The translations under genes and the position numbers were made by a program. A stretch of 64,000 nt of DNA from Tetracentron sinense. Lineage: Eukaryota > Streptophyta > Magnoliopsida > Trochodendrales > Trochodendraceae. Positions within the stretch are counted from its first letter, which is position 1. Each line of letters begins with the position of its first letter. The notes under the pieces were generated by a model. It searched no databases. It saw only the letters and a program-made list of their open reading frames with translations, and was not told the DNA's origin. Positions 1 through 10,499 of the stretch are shown here, in pieces. The stretch spans positions 28,243,760 to 28,307,759 of the forward strand of contig CM026557.1 in NCBI GenBank assembly GCA_015143295.1, in the 5' to 3' direction.

Positions 1-569
1 CAAGCTTGGGTTTCACTTCTACAAGCTTCTGCAAGCCTTTTCAAGCATTGGATCAAAGGGATTTCATCCCATAAGGTAGATACACTCTACTAGGTTATAA
101 TTTCATAAACCCTTAATGAAAAGCATGATTTTCTGGACAAGTATAGTTATATATAGCCTCTTATATGTAAAAATACACTCTTCTAGCAATTGATTTCATG
201 AAACCCTTTCTACATCAAGATAAAATCCCATGAATGATGGTGTGAATTAAATGTGATGATGTTATGCTTTCAACCAACAAATAAAATATGGTAATTTTTG
301 AGTTGTTCTATATGTTAGTATCCAAGATGAAAAGCATGTTAAAAGCAACAAGTTTTGGGAAGAACAAGTAGAAAAACCTTATTTTAAATGTGATTGGAAT
401 GGTGTGATGTTATTGTATATGGATTATTGTGATGGATGAATTATGTTGAGTATGAGACATATGACCATATGTAAAGGGTTTTCCCTAATGTCTACCATGT
501 TATATCACAATTGCTACACGGACACATACGCATATGCATGATCGAGTTTTTCTATATTATGGGTATCCA

Positions 570-1105
570 AAAGAAGAAGTACATGTATATAAGATGCAAT
601 ACAAGAATAAGAAGAAGAAGAGTATAAGATGCAAATGAACCACACGAAAAGTATAAGATGTAAATGAACCAAATGAATAGTATAAGAAGCATAAGAAGTA
701 TAAGAAAAGTACAAGAAGCACAAGATGTATACGGAAAGCATAAGAAGCACAAGATACATACTGAAAATACAAGAAGCATAAGATGTTACAAGAAATACAA
801 GAAGATGGAAAGTATACGGAAAAAGCCGACAGGGATGCGACGATAGCAGGCCGCCTGAAAGGGAAAGGGATACTGGCATCGGACTCCGATGATAGCAGGC
901 CGCCCGAAAGGGAGATGGATACTGGTCGTCTACCCTTGAGGTAGCCGAAGGTGAGGAGAACATTAGGCCACCTAGTTTACGTGGGTACAGGTACTAGTTG
1001 TCCTACTCCGGAGGTAGCAAATGATGAATACCAAGGTATTTTAAATACCCGTACAGGATAATAAAAGATAAAAGCCAAGGTATTTTAAATACCCGTATAT
1101 GCAAA
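570..1105 (+). repeat. Purine-rich and short tandem repeats inside the LTR
   Basis: From about 570 to 830 the plus strand is a degenerate repeat of AAGAAGCATAAGAAGTATAAG-like units. Two copies of a unit beginning GATAGCAGGCCGCC follow, near 843 and 891. A TATTTTAAATACCCGTA unit occurs twice, near 1038 and 1080. Long open frames on the minus strand here only reflect this composition. The repeats lie between the donor-like and acceptor-like sites, as in the other LTRs of the window. Confidence 0.7.
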
Positions 1106-1349
1106 GGTATAAGATGAAAAAAAAAAGATGATAAGAAGATGTAAAAGGCAAAAGATGATAAGAAGATGTTTTCCGATAGTATTTTCTGAGATATATGCAC
1201 ATGATATGATTTTGTTTTCCGCGCTGATTTCAGAAATGCATGTGAAATGATAAACCGTGATATATGTTGGATTACTGTTTATGATATTACTATCTAGTGG
1301 TTTGTATACGCTGAGTATTCCATGCTCAGCCGTACATATTATGTCGGCA

Positions 1350-1478
1350 GGTCCCTTCGATATCCGTGGCGAGCTCCCTCAGGAGCCGTGGGTTGAGGAG
1401 GAGTACATAGAGGAAGAGTCCACTCCTGCTGAGCTTCAGGAGCATCAGAGGTTGCTCAAGAGGTGGCCTCATGTTTGA
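1350..1478 (+). CDS. LTR-embedded short acidic ORF (PWVEEEY type)
   Basis: This is a 42-residue frame opening at the acceptor-like CAG/GT and ending at TGA 1476-1478. The frame stays open upstream to an ATG at 1257. It carries the motif EPWVEEEYIEEE followed by a tail ending RWPHV. The same acidic core recurs downstream of the same hairpin in most other LTRs of the window, including diverged families, which argues against chance. No known domain is recognised. Function is unknown; an LTR-borne ORF0 or a cis-acting RNA segment are both possible. Confidence 0.4.
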   Translation, partial: GPFDIRGELPQEPWVEEEYIEEESTPAELQEHQRLLKRWPHV

Positions 1479-1741
1479 GTGACGAGAGGGAGAGACATGT
1501 ACATATATTTTGTTGAGCGAGTATGTTCGCTCTTTATTTTGGGTCATGTATAAACTGAGACATATAGTATTGATAGAAATTTTGTAGTCCGCTTCCACTA
1601 CCATATATAGATTAGTATTACGCTTCCGCTATCACAGGTTTTATATGTTGTACAGGATTCATATGTTATATAGGATGGTTTGGTAATGAGTTCACGTCGC
1701 CAAAGTATCCTAACTACTAGGGGGTATTTTGGGTCGTGACA

Positions 1742-2039
1742 TTATGTGAGCTACAAAGTCTATTTCAAAAATATTTTTCATCTCTTTTCTTCTTCAGAGA
1801 TCAAAAATAGATTCAAAAGCTTCGTAGGGATAGCGAAGAACGAGGATCGAGCTTTTAGTATTTCTTCGAGAAATCTCTACAAAGAGTTCTGACGATTCAT
1901 CGTGTTTTGTGCTTCACCAGTGAACATCATTCACCGAGGTAATTATCTAAACATGTAGTTAATATTATTTGTTATCTATGGTATAAAGATCTTCGGGATC
2001 CAGTTTTCCGTATAATTTTTTTTATCTGGATTCCCTTCA
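1742..2039 (+). mobile_element. Ty1/copia 5' LTR, 3' remnant
   Basis: This stretch matches the end of the 3' LTR at about 22067-22359, including the AGCGAAGAAC, GTGCTTCACC and TTATCTGGATTCCCTTCA blocks. It ends in CA at 2039 and is followed two bases later by a primer-binding site. The upstream part is displaced by the LTR ending at 1741 and lies off-window. The two LTR copies differ at scattered sites, so the insertion is not recent. Confidence 0.85.
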
Positions 2040-2041
2040 AG

Positions 2042-2053
2042 TGGTATCAGAGC
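2042..2053 (+). other. Primer-binding site of the copia element
   Basis: TGGTATCAGAGC, complementary to the 3' end of initiator tRNA-Met, lies two bases after the LTR end. Confidence 0.85.
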
Positions 2054-2815
2054 TCATGGTTTAGGAGTATATTTTTCGTTCATTAAAGGATAATTAAATA
2101 GGTAAATTAATTCATCAGATGAATTTTATTTATTTATTTATGCTTGTATTTTTTATTTTATTTTTCCATGAGATGAATAAATAAATAATTATTTTTTATA
2201 TTATTTATCGAATGAGATTTGATAATGATAATAATTAAATAATTTTAAAAATTAGAATTAGAAGTGTTGTAATCAATTTTTTGAAATAAATAATTTTATT
2301 TTGAAATCATTTTAAATGATTGGATCATTTAAAATATATTTGTTAATTTTTTAAAATAATTAATGAATGTTTGTCTTATAAATAGATTTTATTCGAAAAA
2401 AATTTTAAAACCCTGTTTTGTGATGAGATCATGTTTAGGATTTTTCGCTCTCTTAATTTTTTTATTTTAATTTTGAATAATATCATAACCAATCTTGAAT
2501 AATAGTAGAACCAATCTTTATGAAAGGATCTTACATTCAAGAAAAGAATAAAAGATAGTAGAGATTTAAGAAAATTCTATCCGTATTTTAAAAATAATTT
2601 TATTAAAAATTGTTTGTAGGAAAAATATAATAGTTTTATTATTTTCTAGTTTGATCTATATGAGATACAAATTTTATCGATCCAATTGATAATTGTTATC
2701 AATTTTTTAATCTTTTAAAATATTGGAAAAAGTACTTCATTACCATGTTGCATTTAATTGTATGAGATTACAGTTATGGGTCAATTTTATTTTCTATGAT
2801 AAATTGTTTATCATG
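2054..2815 (+). other. Copia untranslated leader, first part
   Basis: AT-rich DNA with no supported gene. It is the leader between the primer site and gag. It continues at 8663 after the inserted LTR, whose TCATG target duplication is at 2811-2815 and 8658-8662. Confidence 0.6.
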
Positions 2816-5750
2816 TGTGAGCACGGGTTTTGGAACCCTATTTATAAATCTCACGGGATTAGAGTCCCCACCTATTCATTCAGAATGGATAAGTCCCCGG
2901 GAAGTGTATAAGGTCTTGGTCTACGATTTGAGATTAGGGTAAGAGGTTCGGTTAAGTCCGGGGAAGGTGTTAGGCACCCCAAGGCTTCTATTTTACAATG
3001 GTTCTCTACTCCCTAGGTTTAAGCCAATTAATGTCAATGTTTGTTAAAATGACTAAGAGTTTAAAATAATGCTAATTTAAGAAAGAAAAGCTAACTAGGG
3101 TCGAACCTGGGTTGGGTTGTCTCCGTACTCACATTGGGGTGAGAACAGATCGAGCGTAGTTCTAGCACATGAGCCCGTGCCAAGGTTAGGGGGTGTGTGT
3201 GTGTGCACCAAGGGTGGCTAATAGACTAGTTCGGTAGATTAGGGTTTAGTTGACCGGGTTAGTCAAGTACAAGGTATTGGGCCCAGTAGGCCAAGGGTTA
3301 GTTCGGTAGACTAGGATTCGGACCCAGTAGGCCAAGAGAGAAGCCCGATAGGCTAAGACAAAGTTTGACCAAGGTTAGGGTTGCTAACCGGGATTAGGTC
3401 AAACTAACCATGGTTAGGGTTGCTAACCACAGTTAAGAGAGGTATGGTCAAGCCCGATAGGCTGAGTTGGACTCGGTAGGTCAAGGATTAGGCCTAGTAG
3501 GCCAAAGGATGTCAACCAAGGGTTAAGGTTGCTAACCGGGGTTAAAAGATGGTTAACCATGGTTAGGGCTACTAACCATGGTAAAAAGGTCTAGACACAG
3601 TTTTTTTGGATTTTTTTGAATGTTTTTGAGATTTTTTTAGATTTTTCATGGGTTAAGGGAGTGCTTAACCATGATTAAATGAGTAAGTCATCATGGTTAA
3701 GGTTGCTAACCATGGTGAAAAGGCCAAAGCAATACATTTTTGGATATTTCAAAATATTTCTGATTTTTGTGGTATTTTTCCTGATTCTACCAAAGTTAAG
3801 GGTCGCTTAGCCATGGTTAAAAATTAACCAAGGGTTGGGTTAACCCTGGTTAAGGGTTCAGGAAGGTGAAGGTGTGCCCAGAGGGTATGGTAGGGCCTAG
3901 AATGACCTCGTACCATGTCTGGGCCTTATGCAAAGCCCAAAATCATAGCAAGTCAATAATGGTGGTAATGGCCATTACAGTAACATTTCTGAGGGGTCTT
4001 TACGAGGCTGTAACTTGAGTTGGGGATGACCCTATGGGGTTCTGACCCCACAGAGGTAAAGAGGGAAGTGCCCTGAAGATATTGGGCCTTTGGTGGGCCA
4101 TGGAAATGCTTTGGAGTGGGCACCACAGTGGGCCTTGCACTTGGTGTAAAGGGCTTGCACTTGGTGTAATGTAATGGCGGTAGATAGTCTACCGCCACTA
4201 TGCTAACCTGAGTTTTGAGGCCTGTTAACCATAGTTAAGCCCAAGAGGTGAGCCTGGAAGGACCAGACTAGGTAGAGTAAGGTCAAGGGAGTCCAAATAT
4301 GGCCTTGGAATGGACCAGGGCCCATAAAAAATGAAGCTACAAGTGCTGTAAAAAGCACCCCAAGAATGGCACTAATTATTCTACCGCCATTCCTGGATTT
4401 TCTAGAAACACGACTTCTCTACTGGGGGGCTGCACTAGTTGGGTTCCATCATGGACTGAGGGACCCCCAGAACCTAGAGGGGAGTCTGCCATGCTAAGTG
4501 GGGGCCTTATACCCGTATGCAACCTCAAAGGCGATTCCCCTTATCCTTGGTTTGCAACTAAATAAAATATGAAATACAGAAGATAATGGACTCCTGGAAG
4601 AGGACCAGCGGTCCTTACAGTGAATGTAAGTAGAAAGAAAGAAAGGGGTAGGGGTGCTACCCTTCTTCAGTGGCTACAGGCAGAGGTGGCAGTTGTTTTG
4701 TGGTGGTGCGGAGGCTGGTGGAGCTTGGGGGAGCTGGCACAGGTGTAGGGGATCCTCAGGGGTTTGCCTAAGGCCAAGAGACTGGGTTAGGAGGGTTGGA
4801 GTAGGGCTGGCCGAAATCTCACAAAGTTTTGGTATGAATTTTTTGGAATATTTGAACCCATGGATGGAGGGGGCATATATAGAAGCTAAGGGAGACCCTG
4901 GGGTTTAACCTGAGGATTAAAACAGGCCTGGGGAACCCACTGGAGACGAACCAGGGTGGCCAGGTGTAGAGCCCTGGATTTCTGGTGCACTGTTTATATG
5001 AATAGTGTAGTGAATAGTGTTAGTGTACAGTGCATGTTAAAGGCTTAAGGCCTACCATGTGTTCTTCATATTGGGGAAAGTGAAGTGAGGGTTTTATATA
5101 TGTATGTTGGGTCTCAAAACAAGTATATAATAATACTCAAGTATCTAGGGTATAAAATACCCTAAGTGTGAATGTAGAATCTGGGAACCCATTTCACAAT
5201 GTTGTGAATAGTGCCATGGGCACAAGTCTTGTAAAGGCCGAGGGTCATTTATGTAACTTGGTTTATAAGACATGATAATAATAGCTTAAATTAGGTTAAG
5301 TGTTGTTGTTGGATGGTTGGAATGAAGAAATAAGAGTATAACATACTCTAAGTGTCGAGAAAGAGGGATGTCTTTGCATTCCCTCTACTTGTGGGAGCTC
5401 TAGTTTTGTCGTTTCTTATTGGAATTGAGTGATTCTCAAATTATTGGAAAGATGTTGAAGCCCTCTTCGAGGTTCATGTTTTGCATTTTTTCATTTTTTG
5501 AGCATAAGTATTGTTAAATGTAAGGTTTCCAAAAGGTGGTCTGCTATCAATTCAGTAGTCATTTTGGACCAGTCCACTTGTGACCCAATTAGACTATAAA
5601 AAACTCAAAATTCGGAGTTTTACAAAACATGAAAGTTGTTTTCCTTTGAATGAAGAATCCAACACAAGTTGAATCGTCAAAATTCGATAAGCGGGTCAAA
5701 AGTTATGGCTGAAATATTAAGGTGGGAAAAATGAGAGAAATGAGGACAAT

Positions 5751-5783
5751 CCGGTCGACCAGATTTGTGACTGGTCGACTGGT
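5751..5783 (+). promoter_or_regulatory. U3 palindrome pair, GGTCGACC variant
   Basis: Two palindromic sites, CCGGTCGACCAG and ACTGGTCGACTGGT, have their TCGA centres at 5755 and 5775, 20 bp apart. They lie between the conserved block and the TATA box, where other LTRs here carry longer arrays of a different palindrome. Confidence 0.5.
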
Positions 5784-6841
5784 CCACTGTTCATTTGCGC
5801 GATTTTTGACTTCCAGTGGTGTTTTAAGGGGATTTTGGGAACCCCAAACTCTTATATAAACCCACATTTCATGGGATTAAGGGTTCTAACAAGGGGAAAA
5901 TGGATTTTGAGAGGAAAAGAGAGAGAGTTAAGGTTTCAAAAAGGGGGTTTTCAATTGGGATCAAAGTGGAGCTCAAGTCTTGCGTCCAAAGGCTTTCTCA
6001 AGGCTTTGAACCTCAGTCCCACTCGCCATTGGAGTTGGATCTTCATCCTCAAGCTTGGATTGTTCATATCAAGCAAGGATCTCCCATTCAAGGTGATGTC
6101 TTCTTCTTCCTCAAGCTTGGATCCCTTGATCAAGGTTTTTTCTTCAAGAAAGGAGTTCATACTCAAAGGTTAGTACACCTTGCTAACTCACTTAGCAATA
6201 ACCTAGGATTTCCTTTCAAAAATGATGATTTTGGTAATGTGTTACTCATTCTTCTTGAGTTATGCTATTTTTCCTAAAATAAACAAGATAAATGGAATGA
6301 ATGAGGATGTGTGGGATGTGAATGGGTTGAGGCGATTGGATGCCATGTGTTGTGATGTGTGGTGTGATAGAAAATGGTGGAAGGGTATTTTACTCATAAT
6401 GAACACACCCCATGTGTTTGATGAAATGTTTGATTGAGAAAATATGAAATAAATAAGGTAAAAGGGTTGAATACCACATGTTTGTTAAAATGCATGAATG
6501 GGTTGAGAATATAAAGTTAGGGAAACACATATAAGGGGTTAAAGGGGTATTGCATGTAAGGTGTTTGATGTAATGCTTGTGAGAAATGTGAGACTAAAAC
6601 CATGATGTGAACTAAGGACTTTCCCCCAAATTCTAGTAAAAATGATGATATGCTTTATGAATTTTCCAAGTCTACCATGTGCTTAAAATTGTTGAATACC
6701 ATATGTTATTGTCAATCCTTCCATATCAGTATTATGTTCACAAGTTACATCCACAAGCACGCATGCATGCATGAATCGGGATTTCAAGTATATGTATATA
6801 AGAAAACAACAAGAACAAGAAATGTGATTCACGACACGAAT

Positions 6842-7010
6842 GATAAAGCCGGACATCGGGTCGGTCAAGGGTAGGGCATATCCCTAGGATATGTCATACC
6901 TGGCTCACAAGAAAAACAAGCAAGTTGATAAAGCCAGACATCGGGCCGGTCAAGGGTAGGACATATCACAAGATATGTCATACCTGGCTCACAAGAAAAC
7001 ATGACAAGGA
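6842..7010 (+). repeat. 85-bp tandem repeat in the LTR
   Basis: Two adjacent units start GATAAAGCC at 6842 and 6927. Each contains CGGTCAAGGGTAGG, a palindromic ATATC...GATATG segment and CATACCTGGCTCACAAG. The last part recurs at 7072-7110 and, inverted, in the LTR at 14205-14250. Confidence 0.8.
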
Positions 7011-7511
7011 AGTTGGTGTACCTTTTTCTATATATATATATATATTTTGTTGAAGGGAACTTACGTTCCCGGCTCACAAGTCGCTTCAAGGGCACTAACC
7101 TCTGGCTCACAAGTATACACGCAAGTCAAGCTAAGAACATGACAAGAACAGGTAAGACAAGTGATTCCAAGTAAGACAAGACAAACATGTATGATTATCA
7201 TGAACAAGACTAAGACAAGAACAAGTTTTCAAACATGACAAGTAAGTTTTGAAAGAAACACGAAAAGCTATTTTCAAGAATAAGACATGATTTTTAAAGT
7301 ACGAGTTTTAGCGGAGTTTTTGCATTCATTCAAGCATGTCAAGATTATTATATTACTTTACTTCACTGCTATTTGTCATATACTACTATTATTGCTTTAG
7401 ATTGAAATGATGAATTATATCTCGTTGCCTTTTGTGATTGTTATTGCTATGGTTAGCTAATAGCTTGTACTTGCTGAGTATTCCATACTCAACTGTACTT
7501 TTATGTCGGTA

Positions 7512-7643
7512 GGTACCGTGGACAACCTCAATCCTGAGCCTTGGGTTGATGAAGAGTATGTAGAGGAGAGAGAGCCTCCTATCCTAATGCAGTCGCAGGA
7601 GGATAGAAATCGTGATGTGTGGCCATATTTAGATTACTATTGA
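7512..7643 (+). CDS. LTR-embedded short acidic ORF (PWVDEEY type)
   Basis: This is a 43-residue frame beginning at the acceptor-like TAG/GT and ending at TGA 7641-7643, with motif EPWVDEEYVEERE and tail WPYLDYY. The tail matches the PYLDYV end of the frame at 17687-17878, a different LTR. No ATG start is seen at the module boundary. No domain is recognised. It may be the end of a spliced product or non-translated. Confidence 0.4.
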   Translation, partial: GTVDNLNPEPWVDEEYVEEREPPILMQSQEDRNRDVWPYLDYY

Positions 7644-8279
7644 GCATAGTTGGCTCAATAGTTCTTTTTGTATTTTGATATTTTGATAGGTAGGCATGCC
7701 CACCTTTCACTTGATATGTTATGTGTATAAACTTGGAATACTGGTTTGAGTTATAGAAGAAAAGAAAAAGTTGGTTTATGCTTCCACATCCATGTTTAGC
7801 TTCTGCACTTATGCTATAGCTTCCGCACTCTGATTATTGTTGTCATTGTATCATGTTAGCCTTGTTTATTACAAGATGGTTTGGCAGGTATGAATAGTCA
7901 ACTCTAAGGTATCCCTTAACTCCTAGGGATATTTTGGGGCGTGACACCAGGAGGGGTACAATACTAGATTTTGCAGAGAAAAGGAAATGGCAGTAATCAT
8001 ATTGCTGCCATTCTCAGCTTAGTGTAATATGAGAATGGCGGTAATATAATTACTGCCATTTAGGGTTGTTGCCAGAAATGGCTAAACCCCCACACACTTA
8101 AGCCGAATACCACTGTTCATTTTTCATTTTTGATAATGGCAGTAATGTTATTACTGCCGTTATTCAAATTGTTGAAAAAAGCAAGTGGGCCCCACTGAAA
8201 TGGATGCTAAAGGCTTGTGGGCCCATGTTTGGGCCCACAGGGGCATTTGGTCACGATTTTGAAGTTTTTAGGGCCTGAA

Positions 8280-8600
8280 ATGGGCCCTAGGTGGACCTAG
8301 GGTTAGGCTTAGGGTTTAACCATGGTTTACATAGGGTTAGGCCTAGGGTTTGACTTAGGGTTTACCTAGGGTTGCTAGGGTTTGAGGATTTATCCTAGGG
8401 TTAGGCCTAGGGCTTGACTAGGGTTCGACCAGGGTTTGACAAGGGTTTACTTGGGGTTAGGTTTGTTCTAGGGTTAGGCCTAGGGCTTGATTAGGGTTTG
8501 ACCAGGGTTTTACTAGGGTTTGACCAGGGCTTACCTACGGTTAAGCCTAGGGTTTGACCAAGATTTATCTAGGTTTAGATTGGACTCAGCTGGGGGATAA
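8280..8600 (+). repeat. Degenerate CCTAGGGTTTGACC repeat
   Basis: Many imperfect copies of a short unit (CTAGGGTT, GGCCTAGGG, TTTGACCAGGG) form the last 300 bp of the Tat/Ogre-like LTR. The unit is irregular in length. Confidence 0.7.
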
Positions 8601-8662
8601 CCACGATTAATGGGCTTAATCATAGTTAGGACAGGGTGTGAAAATTGGGTGTTTACATCATG

Positions 8663-9606
8663 CATTCATATTAGAAGAAAATATGTAGTAGGATTTTGGA
8701 AAATTTGTAAAGGGCAGATTCATTCGATTTCCTTGATAAAGGGCGAATGAAATTCTGGTTTCCTTAATGACATTTAATTTATGTATCATGCATTGACGGA
8801 GATGCTGTGAGGAGGATGCTACGATGATGATCTCAATAAGATGATAAAGGAAGGGATCGCGAATGAGTTTGCGAGTTGCCTTTATTCTTATTTCATTCTC
8901 TTGCATCCATGCATTTTAATTTTTACTGACCCATAGCGATTAATCTCATATAATAATTATTCTTGTTTATTATCATGAGATGATACTTGTTTATTTATCA
9001 TGAGATGATATCTGCTGTTTATTCATGTTTAATTATTTTGTTGAAATAATTGCCCTTAATATATCATGTGTATATAAGACTAGGGATAAGTCCTTAAGTA
9101 TTATGATCTTCTACCATATACTATGTGATCTTATAGTGGGGAGTGTGAGTAAGCTGACAGGCCAAAGCCAGGCCTAATTCCTCTCACCTATGTGAAAACA
9201 TGGTGAAAACTTTATAAGCAAATAGTGGGAGCAACAACGCCAAAGCTTGAGCTTTCGCTAGGTGTTTATTAGGTTCATAGTAGGTGGGTAAATGAATAAG
9301 AGATGTCATACAATAACACCAAAGCATGAGTATAACATCTCTTATAGATTAGATAGTAGATCGAATACTCCAAGATTCACAAGATGAGATCTGTGAAAGT
9401 AGAGAAGATAGATTCTATCTGCCTATTCAAGACGATGTGATGTTGCGCCCAAAGGCAGGATTACATTAAGCCAGTGTCTAGGTATTCGATGCCAATTGAT
9501 TCTTCCTGAATTGGCAATACTATTAGAAACAGACCCATAATCTAATAAGTATTTAATGAATTCAATAGATCCCTAATACTATCTTTATTTGTCATTTGAT
9601 TAGATC
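8663..9606 (+). other. Copia untranslated leader, second part
   Basis: This continues the copia leader from 2810, up to the gag start. I see no coding frame with similarity to anything known, and no other element. Confidence 0.5.
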
Positions 9607-10430
9607 ATGATAGGCCTTCACCCTCTAACTGAAATTCTTTATGATGAGAAGTTAGTTGGAACTAACTATGTTGACTGGGAATTTAGAATATACTTGGTAC
9701 TCTCTGCTGAAAAACTTACCCTATGTCTTACAACTCCTAAACCTATAGTTCTTCCAGATTCATCACCAGATATGTTCACTGAAGCTGATTTATGGAATCA
9801 TTCTAATCAGATAGCAAAAGATTAGGTGTTAGCATCATTATCTAATATTCTGTATAATCATCTTATGGATATGGATAATACTTTTGACATTTTGAAACAC
9901 CGGCATGAGATGTTTGGTGAAGAGAATAAGTCTGCTAAACAAATAGTATTGAGATCTCTTCTCACCATCGAGATAAGAGAGGGAACTTCACTTAGAGAAC
10001 TCATCATGAATATGATGGGTTATATTAATGAACTGGAGATGTATGGTGGAGAGATGGATCATATGACCAACATTAATACAATTCTACAGTCACTCCCTCG
10101 GTCATTCAACTTGTTTGTAGTTAATTACAGTATAAACAAGTATGGGATGACTCTTAGTGGGTTATTAGACTCACTGTTGGCTGTGGAAGATCAGATCAGA
10201 AAGGATACTGATGGTGAAATTCTGTTTGTTGAAAGACCTATACCTCTGATAGTGTCTGAAAAGAAAAAGAAAAGGAACAAGGGTAAAAGAAAGTTAAAGA
10301 CTACAGGGGTAAGGCGAAAGTTACCAAAGGTTCTTCAGGAGATGCTAACAAGGATAACAAATGCAAAGGAAAGTGTTTCCACACTGGTAAAATAGGCCAC
10401 TTGAAGAGGAACTGTAGGACTTATCTCATA
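9607..10430 (+). pseudogene. Ty1/copia gag, broken
   Basis: The frame opening at 9607 shows a copia Gag N-terminus: the LTEIL start, then NYVDWEFRI. An in-frame TAG lies at 9823-9825, and the frame continues at 9826 with the Gag core (FGEENKSAKQ, MMGYINELE, ILQSLPRSFN, YGMTLSGLLD). A frameshift before about 10350 puts the zinc knuckle in another frame; it reads CFHTGKIGHLKRNC, with the second Cys of CX2CX4HX4C replaced by Thr. Gag would form the particle shell and bind element RNA. This copy cannot make a full-length protein. Confidence 0.85.
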
Positions 10431-10499
10431 ACTCTTAAGAATGGTGGTGCAAATACTCAAGGTATGAGATGCTTCTAAGTATTAATAACTGTTGAGTCA

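Larger units (their letters stand above)
1..1741 (+). mobile_element. 3' part of a Tekay-like LTR inserted in the copia 5' LTR
   Basis: The right end is the shared LTR terminus: CTAGGGGGTATTTTGGG followed by TCGTGACA, finishing in CA at 1741. Copia LTR sequence resumes at 1742, so this LTR lies inside the copia 5' LTR. Its own start is left of the window, so solo LTR versus full element cannot be decided. A donor-like AAG/GT lies at 75/76, and a hairpin (1311-1329) with acceptor-like GGCAG/GT lies at 1350/1351. The layout matches the other LTRs here. The family link is by shared structure; the Tekay assignment is inferred. Confidence 0.8.
4965..7946 (+). mobile_element. Tekay-like solo LTR (duplication CCAGG)
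   Basis: A 2982-bp LTR starts TGTAGAGCCC and ends GGGATATTTTGGGGCGTGACA, flanked by CCAGG at 4960-4964 and 7947-7951. It has no internal region, so it is a solo LTR. Inside, in order: the conserved block near 5662-5710, two GGTCGAC-centred palindromes (5751-5783), TATA box TATATAA at 5853-5859, donor-like AAAG/GTTAGT at 6168/6169, tandem repeats 6842-7010, hairpin at 7473-7490, acceptor-like TAG/GT at 7512/7513, and the acidic frame. Unlike most LTRs here, an ATG (5900) precedes the donor-like site. Confidence 0.92.
3958..8163 (+). repeat. Dispersed inverted repeats of the AATGGCGGTAA type
   Basis: At least six 22-31 bp imperfect palindromes occur in this LTR: 3958-3987, 4175-4197, 4364-4392, 7986-8012, 8034-8060 and 8133-8163. 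Each has arms like AATGGCGGTAA and TTACTGCCATT around a short AT-rich centre. The unit at 4175-4197 has a perfect 10-bp stem and a 3-base loop. The range is interrupted by the inserted LTR 4965-7946, which has none. Similar units lie in the related LTR at 22457-22914. Confidence 0.7.
2816..8657 (+). mobile_element. Tat/Ogre-like solo LTR, interrupted by a second solo LTR
   Basis: The element runs from TGTGAGCACGG to TTGGGTGTTTACA and is flanked by TCATG on both sides. Without the inner insertion (4965-7946 plus its duplication) it is about 2.86 kb. It has no coding frames, primer site or polypurine tract inside, so it reads as a solo LTR. The block GGTAAGAGGTTCGGTTAAG followed by GTGTTAGGCACCCC recurs on the minus strand near 23615-23690, marking a second LTR of the same family. 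Assignment to Tat/Ogre is a guess from long LTR size and general character. Confidence 0.75.

Noticed and set aside
514-963. 149-residue minus-strand frame rich in Leu/Ser/Tyr/Cys
   Set aside because: It is the complement of a purine-rich degenerate repeat; overlapping frames of similar composition exist and none resembles a protein family.
8280-8600. TAGGGTT-rich tract as interstitial telomere sequence
   Set aside because: Units are irregular and lack runs of TTTAGGG; it is part of the Tat/Ogre-like LTR.
9607-9825. A separate 72-residue host gene
   Set aside because: It is the N-terminus of the copia Gag, cut by an in-frame stop and continuing in the same frame at 9826.
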